Of a stretch of 64,000 nt of DNA, positions 55,163 to 64,000 are shown piece after piece (position 1 is the stretch's first letter; each line of letters starts with the position of its first letter). Made by a program: the position numbers and the translations under genes. Where the stretch lies: contig OZ245731.1 in assembly GCA_965227155.1 (NCBI GenBank), forward strand, positions 4,898,001 to 4,962,000, given 5' to 3'. A model generated the notes under the pieces. It ran no database searches and was not told the DNA's origin. It saw nothing but the letters and a program-made list of their open reading frames with translations. Source of the DNA: UBA6059 sp965227155 (GTDB taxonomy: Bacteria; Bacteroidota; Bacteroidia; Cytophagales; Cyclobacteriaceae).

Positions 55163-58100
55163 TTAATGCCGTATTATTATTCGCTGGTAGGCATACTGCT
55201 TGTCTGGATTACCGATCGACAACAGGTATACTCCTGAAGGCAAAGCCATAGTATTTACCCTAAAGCCATCTGTTCCCTTCAATACCTGTCCGTCCTGTAA
55301 CAATCGCCCAGTCTGATCATATAAGCCCCAATCAAAATCTTCTTCTGTAGTTCGATCAAAAGTAACCGTAAACGCTTCGTGTGCCGGGTTAGGATAAATA
55401 TTAATGTCATCAACTTCAATTAAATCCCCCACTCCCAATACGGCTGTTTTATTGGTTACATCTACCCTGGCAGCCTGATAGATTTCCTTACTGTTGCCAG
55501 CATCCTGCACGAATGCTACTACCGCAAGGTTGTCTGGGTCAAGCACTTTACGTGCATCAATGTTCCAGGATTCTTCAAAAACGTTAGTAGCACCAGCTTC
55601 AAGATTCGTCACCACCTGACCATTGGCAGTAGGTAAAAACTGACGGAACACATTGCGAATATCTGTTTCACCATTGGGTAATGTAAGCCCGGTAATTACC
55701 TTTTCAATGACAGCAAAATATACCCTAATCTCTTTGCCCATCATGGGTTCTCTAGGGCTTACTGCTGCTTCAACACTGATCACATCATTATCAGAATTAA
55801 CCAAATTCAGGGCAATGCCAAACTTAGGGTCACTAAGCACATTTCGATTGGCATCAGCTCCGGTCCATGGTGGCACACTTTCGTTGATGGCAAGGTTGGC
55901 CGCTTCATCAACTTTACCATCCAGTAGGGATGTGATGCTATTGATTCCATAGAAGAGTGAACGTGCACTTGGCCCGGCTTCATTTACTTCAAATAGCGGG
56001 TCATTGCCATAAATGTCCGTATAATAATTGATTGCAATGAGGTCACCATTATTCAAAGAAGCTGAATCAAGGCGTTTATTGATTTCCTCATTTACAGTTT
56101 TACTAACCGCAGATTCTGATCGGGCATTAGAGTTTGAAAACTGTTCAATAAGCGAAACCCTATCTCTTTCTACAATCCTAAAGTTATCAAAGGCAAACCC
56201 GATAGTTGATGAAGGGGATGAAGAAGCAAAATAGAACCTGAAGCGCACTTCCGATTTATCTTCGATATCATCCAGCTTATGTCGTATTGATTCTTTTTCA
56301 TTTAGGGAAGATTGCCCGCCCCATCCAGAAGCATTATTGGCACCATTAGCTCTTTGCTGGCCAGGATCAGTTCTAATATCCAGGTTATTATACCAATGCA
56401 ATCCTGTTCCCTGATTATCACCAGGTACATATCGACCTAAGAGATTCCAGGTATCTCCATTATCAGTAGAATACTGCAGTACTACACCATCATTACTGTT
56501 AAAATCAAATTTGCCATCGAAGGTTACCATAGGTCTTTCCATACCCGAAATATCAAAAGCGGGTGTATAAATCCACGAACTATCATCTTCGATATAGCCG
56601 GCTTCTCCGGTTTGCCCTCTGGTTATCCATCCCTGGCCTTCAAAACCTTCATTTGAAATGTCTGTCAACTCCCACGCGGACACTTTTATACTATCTTCTT
56701 TAGCTACGCGCCCCATTTCACTGAGGTCTATAAACCAATCAACAGCATCGTTGGTACTTGACTCGAAAGTAGCCTGATAAGAGTTGTCAGGCGTTACTAC
56801 ATATCGCGGTAAGATCTGGATATTCTTGGTAAGACTATCAATACAACCCAATTCGCTTTCTACGTACAGCTTAGCATTGTACCATCCACTTTGGTCATAA
56901 ATATGATTAGCCGTAGTAAAGGTAAGACCAGTTTCTCCTACATTGGCTTGCAGGGTATCTATTGCTGATTGATCGCCCCAGTCCATATATACACCTTTTA
57001 CAGGATTAAATCCTTCTAAAGCTGCGTCGGTACCGAAAATGTCGGTCGCCTCCCCTTCTATGATATGCTCCCAGAAAAAGTCCACCTCCGGATCATCACC
57101 TATGGATAATAGACGCATATTGCCCTGATCATCAAAGGCCCTGTCATACTCAGATTCGCACTCTGCTACATTTGCTGAATGCGCCAGTACTTGTGCTTCG
57201 TATTGAGCCGGGAAGGTAAGTGCTGTAGTAAAGGTTTCATTGCCGCCAAAAGATATTGCTTCATCGCTTTGAGTTATCGGATTAAAAATAAACCAATCAT
57301 AGCGATCAATATCATCATTGGTAAATGGTGCCACTGCATTGGCTGTAAGCGTGACTTCTTTACCCTCACATGCATCTGTGAAATCAAATTCCACTATAGG
57401 GTTTTGATGTAGAATAAGTGTTTTTTCCTTGAAGAAGAAACAGCCATTTCCATCTGTGAATTCAAAGCGAATGGTATGGCTATGTTGTGTGACAGTAGGG
57501 TCTTCCAGCAAACTTAAATCTAAAACGGCTCCAGCCGGTGAATTGGGTAATTCAATTTCATCATCGATGATGAATAGTCCCGTATTTTTTCCACCAAATC
57601 CATTTATTCTTATTGAAGTACTCGTTGCGAGGTTATTGGGATCAAGATCAACGCACAGCTCGCCCTCATCATCCTGGTCTGAAACAAATATTTCACCTTC
57701 TGAACTCAACGTAAAATTGGGTTCCGGTAATCCATATATCACGAATCCCGCAGAAACTGTACCCACACAACCAAAACTGCTTGTTAATGAATAGGAGAAA
57801 TTAACTGTATCTATTTCACCCTCAGCTAAATCACGAGCTGAAATTAAGCTCAATGCAGCCACGGGATCGAAGGTAGCTGTACCATTGGCACCATTGGTAA
57901 TGCCTGGACCACTAAACAATCCTGTTGCTCCTGTTTCCAGATTTCCTTGTAAAGGCTCAGGCTCTGCATCAACGCATATTTCGAAAAATTCAGGGAATTG
58001 TGAGCCATTGCTTGCCAGCCTGATCACCGGAACAGGCGTATCATTGATCACGATCTGAACCTCCTGAGGATCACTTTCACACCCCTCGGCATTGATAGAT

Positions 58101-61100
58101 GAAGTCACATAATACCGGTAAGTATCAGGTATATCTTCACTAAAGTCTGGGTTCAGGCCAGGAATAAAATTATTGTTAGATGCTGTAGTAGTTCCCAACA
58201 AGTTAGCTCTTCCGGCATCTGCATACCAGGAATAGGTAACTCCTGGTTGAGGATCTGCAATTTGCATATTCTCAATAGGATCACCGAGACAATACGTATA
58301 TACATTCTCTATACCCGTTGAGTTAGGAACTCCGGCATTAGGATATACAATTACAGTGACCGTAGAAACAGCACTGACACTACCCTGATAATTAGTATTA
58401 TCGATTCCTACATTTGTAGATTGCCTTACGTAATAGGTGTAGGTTCCCGGCGTGCCCTCAACCTCTGTGGGTGTCCATGTGAATTCCTGAATATTCACAT
58501 TGTTTAGCGTATCTGCATTTGGGTTAACCCGTGGATCCTCGTTGAACCAATGCACCTGCGCTCCTGGTGCACGGTTGGCAATAACCATAGTTACTGCGGC
58601 CTCATCCTCACAGATTTCAATCAATTCCTCTACTGGCACAGGAGTGTCAGGAATAGGAACAATATTGATATTAACAGTATGTGGATCACTAAGACAGGCA
58701 TCAGGGTTACCATCCTGGTTTCTAAACTGGGATTGTCTAAGCTCAAATGTGAATGTTTCTATGGTAGTTGGGTTGCCCGACCCTATGGCATCTCTTAAAA
58801 GTACATTGGTCATTTCCAGGTCATCAAAGTTTACGGTAGGATTATCGGCGATCCTCAGCGTATTATCATAAAACCAGCTGAACTCCTGGGGTGCTATATT
58901 GGTCAGATCCGACTCATCAATAACGCCGGTAGCCACATCGTCTGTAACCGTCACATTGAGACCCTGAGCGGTAAATACACCATTCAAAAGCTGACCATTA
59001 TACAAACTTGTGTCTACATTGATATCAATACCGGTTGAATCATAAGTGAGGTAAAAGTCTGTTTCTGCTCCAAGGGTAGTGAATGCTTCATTGTCTACTG
59101 CACTAAAAGTAGGAAATGCAGGTTCACCAAATACATTGACCTGAACAATAAACATATTGCCTTCTTCAGTTTCACATCCATCAAATTCATTATTGATGAA
59201 ATTCACCATAGAAACTTTGAAAAACTGAATACTATTAATATTCTGAAGTCTAATGTCTGTACCCGTGGTTACACCATCAGTACCGGTTGTAAATACTGCA
59301 TTAGCGCCAATCTGATCTGTTTCTGGATCATACGTATACCATCTATAAACGGCATTTGTGTCTCCACCACTTACTGTAAATTCCACATCTCCAATATTGC
59401 CCTGACATATACCTACCTGATCACCACTATTAAGGTTTACTGGTGAAACGGGCGCATCATAGGTCAAACTTGGTGTTGTTGGCTCTTCATATTGAATAAC
59501 CTGAATTAATGCTGGTGCACTAAAGCTTCCTCTGTAGGTGGTGCTATTATCCAGACCAATAGTAGTATTAGTAACCTGCCGCACGTAAATATTGGCAGTG
59601 GTATCCCCTACCATATTGTCTACCACCAATGTAGTAAGCTGAGAGCCTTGTAATAAATTAGAGCTATCCGCTTTTGGCAAGCCATCAAAAAACTCTACGA
59701 TGGCACCGGGAGCCTGGTTGGTGATAGAAATAGTAGTTGGTGATGTGTTATCATCACAGCGATACAGTATGGCATTGGCTGGTCTTGGAGTGGCCGGTAC
59801 CGGCAATATGTTAACATTTACTGTACGTTGTGGCCCTTCGCAAGCCAATGGATTATCATTCTGATCAAGAAATTGAGATTGAGATACTGTAAATGTATAA
59901 GTTGAAGCATTAGTAGGATTATTAAATACCCAGTTGGCAGGATTTGGATCGGTTCTGTTATCTCTAGGCAAGTCATTCAACAACCCAAATGTGGCGTCAT
60001 CAATAGGCAAAGTACCATTGTTGTCCAGGACCTCATTTGTGCCATAATACCAGTTGAAAGTTTTTGTAGCAGTATTTGTCAGCACCGTAGGACTTCCTGT
60101 AAGATCATTACCTGTGATTGTAAATGAACCTAGCTGGCTTTGATATTCTCCCAGCGAGTCATAGGTAAAGTAAAACTGGCTAGTAGAACTTCCTACAGGA
60201 TTGTTATCATTGCTATGTTCATTTGCTGCAAAGAAGGGAACCTCCGGTGCTCCAAAAATATTAACCTGAACATGGAACATTTCAGACGGAATGGTCTCAC
60301 AGCCTTCAAAACCTATGGCATCTGCGGTTTGTGATACCAGGAAGTAAACGACCCTGGGATTAGTAGCAGACAATTGTAAGTTGGCACTTGTGGCCACACC
60401 GGATGTATTGGTGGTATACACAAGGTTATTGCTGTTAAATGACCTGGAGGCGTCTGAAGAGTACCACTTAAATATACTGCCATCTTCGCCATCAACGATA
60501 AACTTAAGATTCGACAAATTGTCGCCACAAATACCCACTTGTCTGCCAATAGTAGTATTATCGTCCAAGGATGCCAATATAGCGTCGCTATTGGTAGGAT
60601 CAACAAAATCAACACTAGGTTTGGCTGGTTCTTCATATGTCTGAATTCTAATCAACTCTGGCGCACTAACGCTACCACTATACGTTTCGCCATTATCCAG
60701 ATTTATTTGAGTATTTGTTATTTGCCGCACATATATATCCACCGTTTGATCAACATCAGGGGTATTGAACACCGATAAACCTCCTCCATAATTGTCAGGC
60801 AGGAATGTAGTAGATGTTCCGGATTGGAGCAGGTTGGTGTCATCATTATCATCCGGATATCCAAGCCACCACTCTACTATGGCGCCAGAAGCTCTGTTGG
60901 TAATGTTGAATGATAAACTGGAATTGACAACCCCATTTACATCATCATCGCAAATTGAAATATCCGTATCAACAGGTGTAGGTGTAGCAGGAACCGGCAA
61001 TATGTTTACATTAACTGTCATTTCCGGGCCTTCGCATACAGCTGGGTTGAAATCCTGATTCTCAAATTGAGATTGTGATACTCTGAATGTATACTGAATA

Positions 61101-64000
61101 GGACTTGTTGGGTTCCTGAAGATCATGGAAGGAACGTCATCCACTGGAATATCATTCACCAGATCAGTCAGGTCTGTTAAGGTAATGTTACCATCAGCAT
61201 CAGTAAAGGTATTACCATCATAAGTAATGTTATAAGTTATTCCTGATGTATTATCCAGATCCTCGTCTATACTACTATCAACATCATCGCCGGTTATGAT
61301 AAATTCTCCCAGTAGTCCGGGAAGTTGGTCTGTATAATCCCTGGCTGAATCGTAGGTTAAGTAAAATTGTGTGATGGCACCATTATTTAAGTCATTGTCA
61401 TGGCTGCTTAATTCAAAATATGGCTCATCGGGAGATTCAAAAATATTAATCTGAACCAGGAACATATCATCAACTATAGACTCACAGCCATCAAAACTGG
61501 CACCTTCAGCTACCTGAGAAACATAGAAATACTCTACACCGGTACCAGCTGTAAGCAGGTTTAGATTTGCTCCTGTAGTAACCCCACTTGTACCTGTAGT
61601 GTACACAGGATCAGGATCTGATATGATGTATTCTCCTGAGCCACCATCAAAGACAGCCTCGTACCAGTTAAATATTGCATTTGGTTCACCGGATACTACA
61701 AAGGATATGGCACTTGTGTTTCCTGCACATACGCCTACCTGATCTTCATCATTTAAATTATTGCCTAAAAATGAAACAGAGGGCATTCCTGGCTCTTCAA
61801 ATTTTGTTATGCGTATAAGCTTAGGAGCGCTAAAGCTACCGGTATAGGTACCTGCATTGTCCAAATTAATTTGTGTATTGGTAACCTGCCGCACATAAAT
61901 ATCAAGTGTTTGATCATTCTCTTCAAACCCATCAAATAAACTTTGATCCACAGCAGGAGAAACAGGTGCCTGAGGATTATCAGGTAGGAAGTTGGTTATG
62001 GTAGCTGAACTTTGAATAAGTGTACCTCCATTATTAGGATCACCATTCCACCACTCCACTACAGCTCCAGAAGCACGGTTGGTGATGGATAAAGACAAGC
62101 TTGAATTTACCACACCAGTTACATCATCATCGCATATGAAAATCTCATCGTCTACCGGAGTAGGTGTAGCAGGCACTGGCAAAAGATTGATGTTGACTGT
62201 TCTAACATCACCTACACATCCATTGAGAGCCGGATTTAAGTCCTGACCAATAAACTGAGATTGTGTTACCGAATAAGAGAATACCTGAGTATTGGTTGGA
62301 TTATCAGACCCATTGGGCAAACCAGGTAATGCATCCAATAAACTATTGGGAGGTGCTAAACCAAGTTCGCTAAACGTATAGGTGTTATCCTGCCCAGTCT
62401 CCGTAGTTCCATTAAAAGTCCAATTATAGGTGATTGGATCCTGATCATTGTCTAAATCGTCAGGAGTACCATCTACATCTGTTCCGGTAACATTGAAGGC
62501 ACCACCAACTAATTGGCTTGCATAGTTCTTGGAAGAATCGTAAGTAAAATAAAACTGGGTTAGCACATCTGATATCTGGATATCATTGTCATGGGCTGCC
62601 AAGTCAAAATCTGGTGTTCCCGGTCGTTCAAAAATATTAATTTGCAGCAGTGTCATAGGCTTTGTTGCATCATTAGGGTCTGTTTCACAGCCTTCAAAAA
62701 TCACATTACTGCCATCTATCACCGCATTGTTAACCTGGGAAACTCTGAAATACTTTACGCCAACCCCATCGCCGAGCAACTGTAGGTTTGTGGCATTGGC
62801 TAATCCCGTGGCATTGGAAGTATAAATCGGATTACCAGTAGGCACTTCTGATGCACTTCCTACCTCATACCACTTATAAGTGATGTTTGGATCGCCTGTA
62901 TTACCTACAGCTGTGAAAACAGCTGTAGCCAAATCACCTTCACAGAAACCAACGGTAGATACATTCATATTTGCACCGAAGTTGATTTGTGGGCCTGCAG
63001 GCTCTTCATACTGGGCTACCAGCACTTGCCTTGGCGCACTTACACTACCAGCAAAATTGCCCGTACCTACTTGTATATTTCTGTTAGTAATTTGTCTCAC
63101 ATAGTATTCAAGCGTATCTGTGATACCAAGAGGTAAGCTTGGTGTGTAGGTAGATAGTGGACCTGATTGAGCCGGTGTTAGCGCATTAAGATCATCTTGA
63201 GTATTAATATCACCATCTCCAATAAACCACTGGATCACCGCACCTGCTGAGGCATTTGTTATTGACAAGGTAGGATTTCCCTCATTCTCACATACGTAAA
63301 CAATAGTGTCAGTTGCTATTGGCGTAGCAGGAACAGGAAGTATGTTTATATTGACTGAAAGACTATCACTTTCACAACCGGTAAATAATACATCACCACT
63401 TCCATTTTCCACACTATCCTGTCTTTGGGTAACTTTAAAAGTAAATGTCTCTGTGAATGTTGGGTTATTGAACACCTTTGGATCTGCAATCAGGTCATCC
63501 ACAGGGATATCATTATAAAGGTCAGAAAGTGCGTTAACATCATCAAAAGAAGCTTCATCTGGCCCATTTACCTGTAAATTACCTTTGTAATACCAAAGAA
63601 ACTCCTCGTCGCTGGTACCTTCTCCGTTGATTTGGAAAAATCCTCCATTACCTATCTGAGAATCATAATTACCAGTAGAATCATAGGTGAAGTAGAAATT
63701 GGTAACTGTGCCATTGGTAATGTAATTACTGCCTCCTGCCGGACTAAATGCAGGTTCTTCAGGTACATCAAATACATTGATCACCAATTGAGCAACCGCC
63801 GGCTCAGATTCGCAACCATTGAAATTAGCACCATTAGGTTCCTCATTGTTAACCTGAGTAACAGCAAAATAATAAGTGTCTTGAGTAGCGGTTAATATCC
63901 TTAAATCAGACCCTGTTGCTTTTGGTCCCGAAAACAAGACGTTAGCATTTCCGATATTAAAGGTCGCATCAGTCTGATACCAATTGAAAGTCCTTTCGGT
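55163..64000 (-). CDS. Giant T9SS-secreted adhesin-like protein, paralog 2 (N-terminus outside the window)
   Basis: The reading frame is open from the window edge (codon ACC at 64000) to the stop at 55163: 2945 residues, 5' end missing. It carries at least five tandem composite repeats of 382-398 residues. Each has a VNxNIxPVPATP linker, an Ig_7-like domain (IxxCDDDxxxxNSSLSxxITNRASGA) and a jelly-like segment (FYxTYDSxxxYxxQL). After these come a PKD-like region, a jelly-roll (YIEDDSSWIYTPAFDIS), an Omp28-like domain (LIEQFSNSNAR), and a sorting domain (INIYPNPAHEAFTVTFDR ... RIIIRH). The last ~900 residues are a close paralog of the 4506-aa protein's end. Both are minus-strand; this copy is upstream. 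Confidence 0.88.
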   Translation of the reverse strand, partial: TERTFNWYQTDATFNIGNANVLFSGPKATGSDLRILTATQDTYYFAVTQVNNEEPNGANFNGCESEPAVAQLVINVFDVPEEPAFSPAGGSNYITNGTVTNFYFTYDSTGNYDSQIGNGGFFQINGEGTSDEEFLWYYKGNLQVNGPDEASFDDVNALSDLYNDIPVDDLIADPKVFNNPTFTETFTFKVTQRQDSVENGSGDVLFTGCESDSLSVNINILPVPATPIATDTIVYVCENEGNPTLSITNASAGAVIQWFIGDGDINTQDDLNALTPAQSGPLSTYTPSLPLGITDTLEYYVRQITNRNIQVGTGNFAGSVSAPRQVLVAQYEEPAGPQINFGANMNVSTVGFCEGDLATAVFTAVGNTGDPNITYKWYEVGSASEVPTGNPIYTSNATGLANATNLQLLGDGVGVKYFRVSQVNNAVIDGSNVIFEGCETDPNDATKPMTLLQINIFERPGTPDFDLAAHDNDIQISDVLTQFYFTYDSSKNYASQLVGGAFNVTGTDVDGTPDDLDNDQDPITYNWTFNGTTETGQDNTYTFSELGLAPPNSLLDALPGLPNGSDNPTNTQVFSYSVTQSQFIGQDLNPALNGCVGDVRTVNINLLPVPATPTPVDDEIFICDDDVTGVVNSSLSLSITNRASGAVVEWWNGDPNNGGTLIQSSATITNFLPDNPQAPVSPAVDQSLFDGFEENDQTLDIYVRQVTNTQINLDNAGTYTGSFSAPKLIRITKFEEPGMPSVSFLGNNLNDEDQVGVCAGNTSAISFVVSGEPNAIFNWYEAVFDGGSGEYIISDPDPVYTTGTSGVTTGANLNLLTAGTGVEYFYVSQVAEGASFDGCESIVDDMFLVQINIFESPDEPYFELSSHDNDLNNGAITQFYLTYDSARDYTDQLPGLLGEFIITGDDVDSSIDEDLDNTSGITYNITYDGNTFTDADGNITLTDLTDLVNDIPVDDVPSMIFRNPTSPIQYTFRVSQSQFENQDFNPAVCEGPEMTVNVNILPVPATPTPVDTDISICDDDVNGVVNSSLSFNITNRASGAIVEWWLGYPDDNDDTNLLQSGTSTTFLPDNYGGGLSVFNTPDVDQTVDIYVRQITNTQINLDNGETYSGSVSAPELIRIQTYEEPAKPSVDFVDPTNSDAILASLDDNTTIGRQVGICGDNLSNLKFIVDGEDGSIFKWYSSDASRSFNSNNLVYTTNTSGVATSANLQLSATNPRVVYFLVSQTADAIGFEGCETIPSEMFHVQVNIFGAPEVPFFAANEHSNDNNPVGSSTSQFYFTYDSLGEYQSQLGSFTITGNDLTGSPTVLTNTATKTFNWYYGTNEVLDNNGTLPIDDATFGLLNDLPRDNRTDPNPANWVFNNPTNASTYTFTVSQSQFLDQNDNPLACEGPQRTVNVNILPVPATPRPANAILYRCDDNTSPTTISITNQAPGAIVEFFDGLPKADSSNLLQGSQLTTLVVDNMVGDTTANIYVRQVTNTTIGLDNSTTYRGSFSAPALIQVIQYEEPTTPSLTYDAPVSPVNLNSGDQVGICQGNIGDVEFTVSGGDTNAVYRWYTYDPETDQIGANAVFTTGTDGVTTGTDIRLQNINSIQFFKVSMVNFINNEFDGCETEEGNMFIVQVNVFGEPAFPTFSAVDNEAFTTLGAETDFYLTYDSTGIDINVDTSLYNGQLLNGVFTAQGLNVTVTDDVATGVIDESDLTNIAPQEFSWFYDNTLRIADNPTVNFDDLEMTNVLLRDAIGSGNPTTIETFTFELRQSQFRNQDGNPDACLSDPHTVNINIVPIPDTPVPVEELIEICEDEAAVTMVIANRAPGAQVHWFNEDPRVNPNADTLNNVNIQEFTWTPTEVEGTPGTYTYYVRQSTNVGIDNTNYQGSVSAVSTVTVIVYPNAGVPNSTGIENVYTYCLGDPIENMQIADPQPGVTYSWYADAGRANLLGTTTASNNNFIPGLNPDFSEDIPDTYRYYVTSSINAEGCESDPQEVQIVINDTPVPVIRLASNGSQFPEFFEICVDAEPEPLQGNLETGATGLFSGPGITNGANGTATFDPVAALSLISARDLAEGEIDTVNFSYSLTSSFGCVGTVSAGFVIYGLPEPNFTLSSEGEIFVSDQDDEGELCVDLDPNNLATSTSIRINGFGGKNTGLFIIDDEIELPNSPAGAVLDLSLLEDPTVTQHSHTIRFEFTDGNGCFFFKEKTLILHQNPIVEFDFTDACEGKEVTLTANAVAPFTNDDIDRYDWFIFNPITQSDEAISFGGNETFTTALTFPAQYEAQVLAHSANVAECESEYDRAFDDQGNMRLLSIGDDPEVDFFWEHIIEGEATDIFGTDAALEGFNPVKGVYMDWGDQSAIDTLQANVGETGLTFTTANHIYDQSGWYNAKLYVESELGCIDSLTKNIQILPRYVVTPDNSYQATFESSTNDAVDWFIDLSEMGRVAKEDSIKVSAWELTDISNEGFEGQGWITRGQTGEAGYIEDDSSWIYTPAFDISGMERPMVTFDGKFDFNSNDGVVLQYSTDNGDTWNLLGRYVPGDNQGTGLHWYNNLDIRTDPGQQRANGANNASGWGGQSSLNEKESIRHKLDDIEDKSEVRFRFYFASSSPSSTIGFAFDNFRIVERDRVSLIEQFSNSNARSESAVSKTVNEEINKRLDSASLNNGDLIAINYYTDIYGNDPLFEVNEAGPSARSLFYGINSITSLLDGKVDEAANLAINESVPPWTGADANRNVLSDPKFGIALNLVNSDNDVISVEAAVSPREPMMGKEIRVYFAVIEKVITGLTLPNGETDIRNVFRQFLPTANGQVVTNLEAGATNVFEESWNIDARKVLDPDNLAVVAFVQDAGNSKEIYQAARVDVTNKTAVLGVGDLIEVDDINIYPNPAHEAFTVTFDRTTEEDFDWGLYDQTGRLLQDGQVLKGTDGFRVNTMALPSGVYLLSIGNPDKQYAYQRIIIRH
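58644..64000 (-). repeat. Tandem ~1.15-1.19 kb coding repeats in paralog 2
   Basis: The linker that encodes the VPATP-type motif recurs at 58644, 59790, 60984, 62166 and 63324. Spacings are 1146, 1194, 1182 and 1158 bases, all multiples of three. Units diverge in sequence but keep the order linker, Ig_7 domain, second Ig-like domain, jelly-like segment. The equivalent linker occurs once in paralog 1, at 44894. Confidence 0.85.

Noticed and set aside
63938..64000. Start of the second giant protein at TTG 63937
   Set aside because: The frame stays open to the window edge and the extra residues (TFNWYQTDATFNIGN) continue the same Ig-like domain, so this is an internal leucine codon.

Overview
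The window comes from a member of the Bacteroidota, most likely a free-living, probably marine, Cytophagales (Fulvivirga/Marivirga/Roseivirga-like; this placement is inference). The evidence is: type IX secretion (T9SS) C-terminal sorting domains on three giant exported proteins, a sigma/FecR/STN surface-signalling set, DUF5686-type carboxypeptidase-regulatory outer-membrane proteins, Ig_7 (CHU_C-associated) and SprB-type repeats, and a moderately AT-rich sequence. I see no rRNA, tRNA, transposase, integrase or CRISPR array.

Layout. 1-2446 (minus strand): an ECF sigma factor, an STN plus carboxypeptidase-regulatory protein, and a FecR anti-sigma factor cut by the window edge. 2542-6141: menE with a tightly overlapping unknown gene, facing coaX and a quinone-oxidoreductase-like MDR gene. 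6659-10768: a large exported MG2/TonB-plug-like protein, mgsA, a 3 x 23 bp tandem repeat, and a PA0069-type radical SAM gene with two palindromes in front of it. 11054-12856: three small exported proteins (DUF6265, PepSY-like, DUF2490). 13018-17011: a purine-salvage operon (NCS2 permease, ADA2-like adenosine deaminase lipoprotein, NUP-family lipoprotein). 17076-23537: a 2153-aa M43 metalloprotease with PKD, LRR, Ig and SprB-like repeats and a T9SS tail. 23756-28532: an NhaC antiporter, a P1 peptidase, lysA and an LD-carboxypeptidase. 28627-31848: the classic thrS-infC-rpmI-rplT run, with infC probably starting at AUC. 31871-35564: a TPR lipoprotein and a DUF5686 protein. 35823-41298: a mutasome-like cassette consisting of a LexA-like HTH/S24 repressor, a 105-aa unknown protein, a Y-family polymerase and a C-family DnaE. 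41329-64000: two tandem giant paralogous T9SS adhesin-like proteins, the second truncated by the window end.

The most interesting unit is the 35.8-41.3 kb cassette. Its repressor keeps the residues of LexA-type self-cleavage (Ala112-Gly113, Ser150, Lys189). The divergent promoter carries two near-identical palindromes of the form ACTAA-N5-TTAGT, one close to each divergent start codon. The same element occurs twice, 21 bp apart, just upstream of the distant radical SAM gene at 10.8 kb. I propose a small SOS-like regulon linking translesion synthesis to an SPL-like radical SAM enzyme. The cassette's polymerase genes are also clearly richer in G+C than their surroundings.
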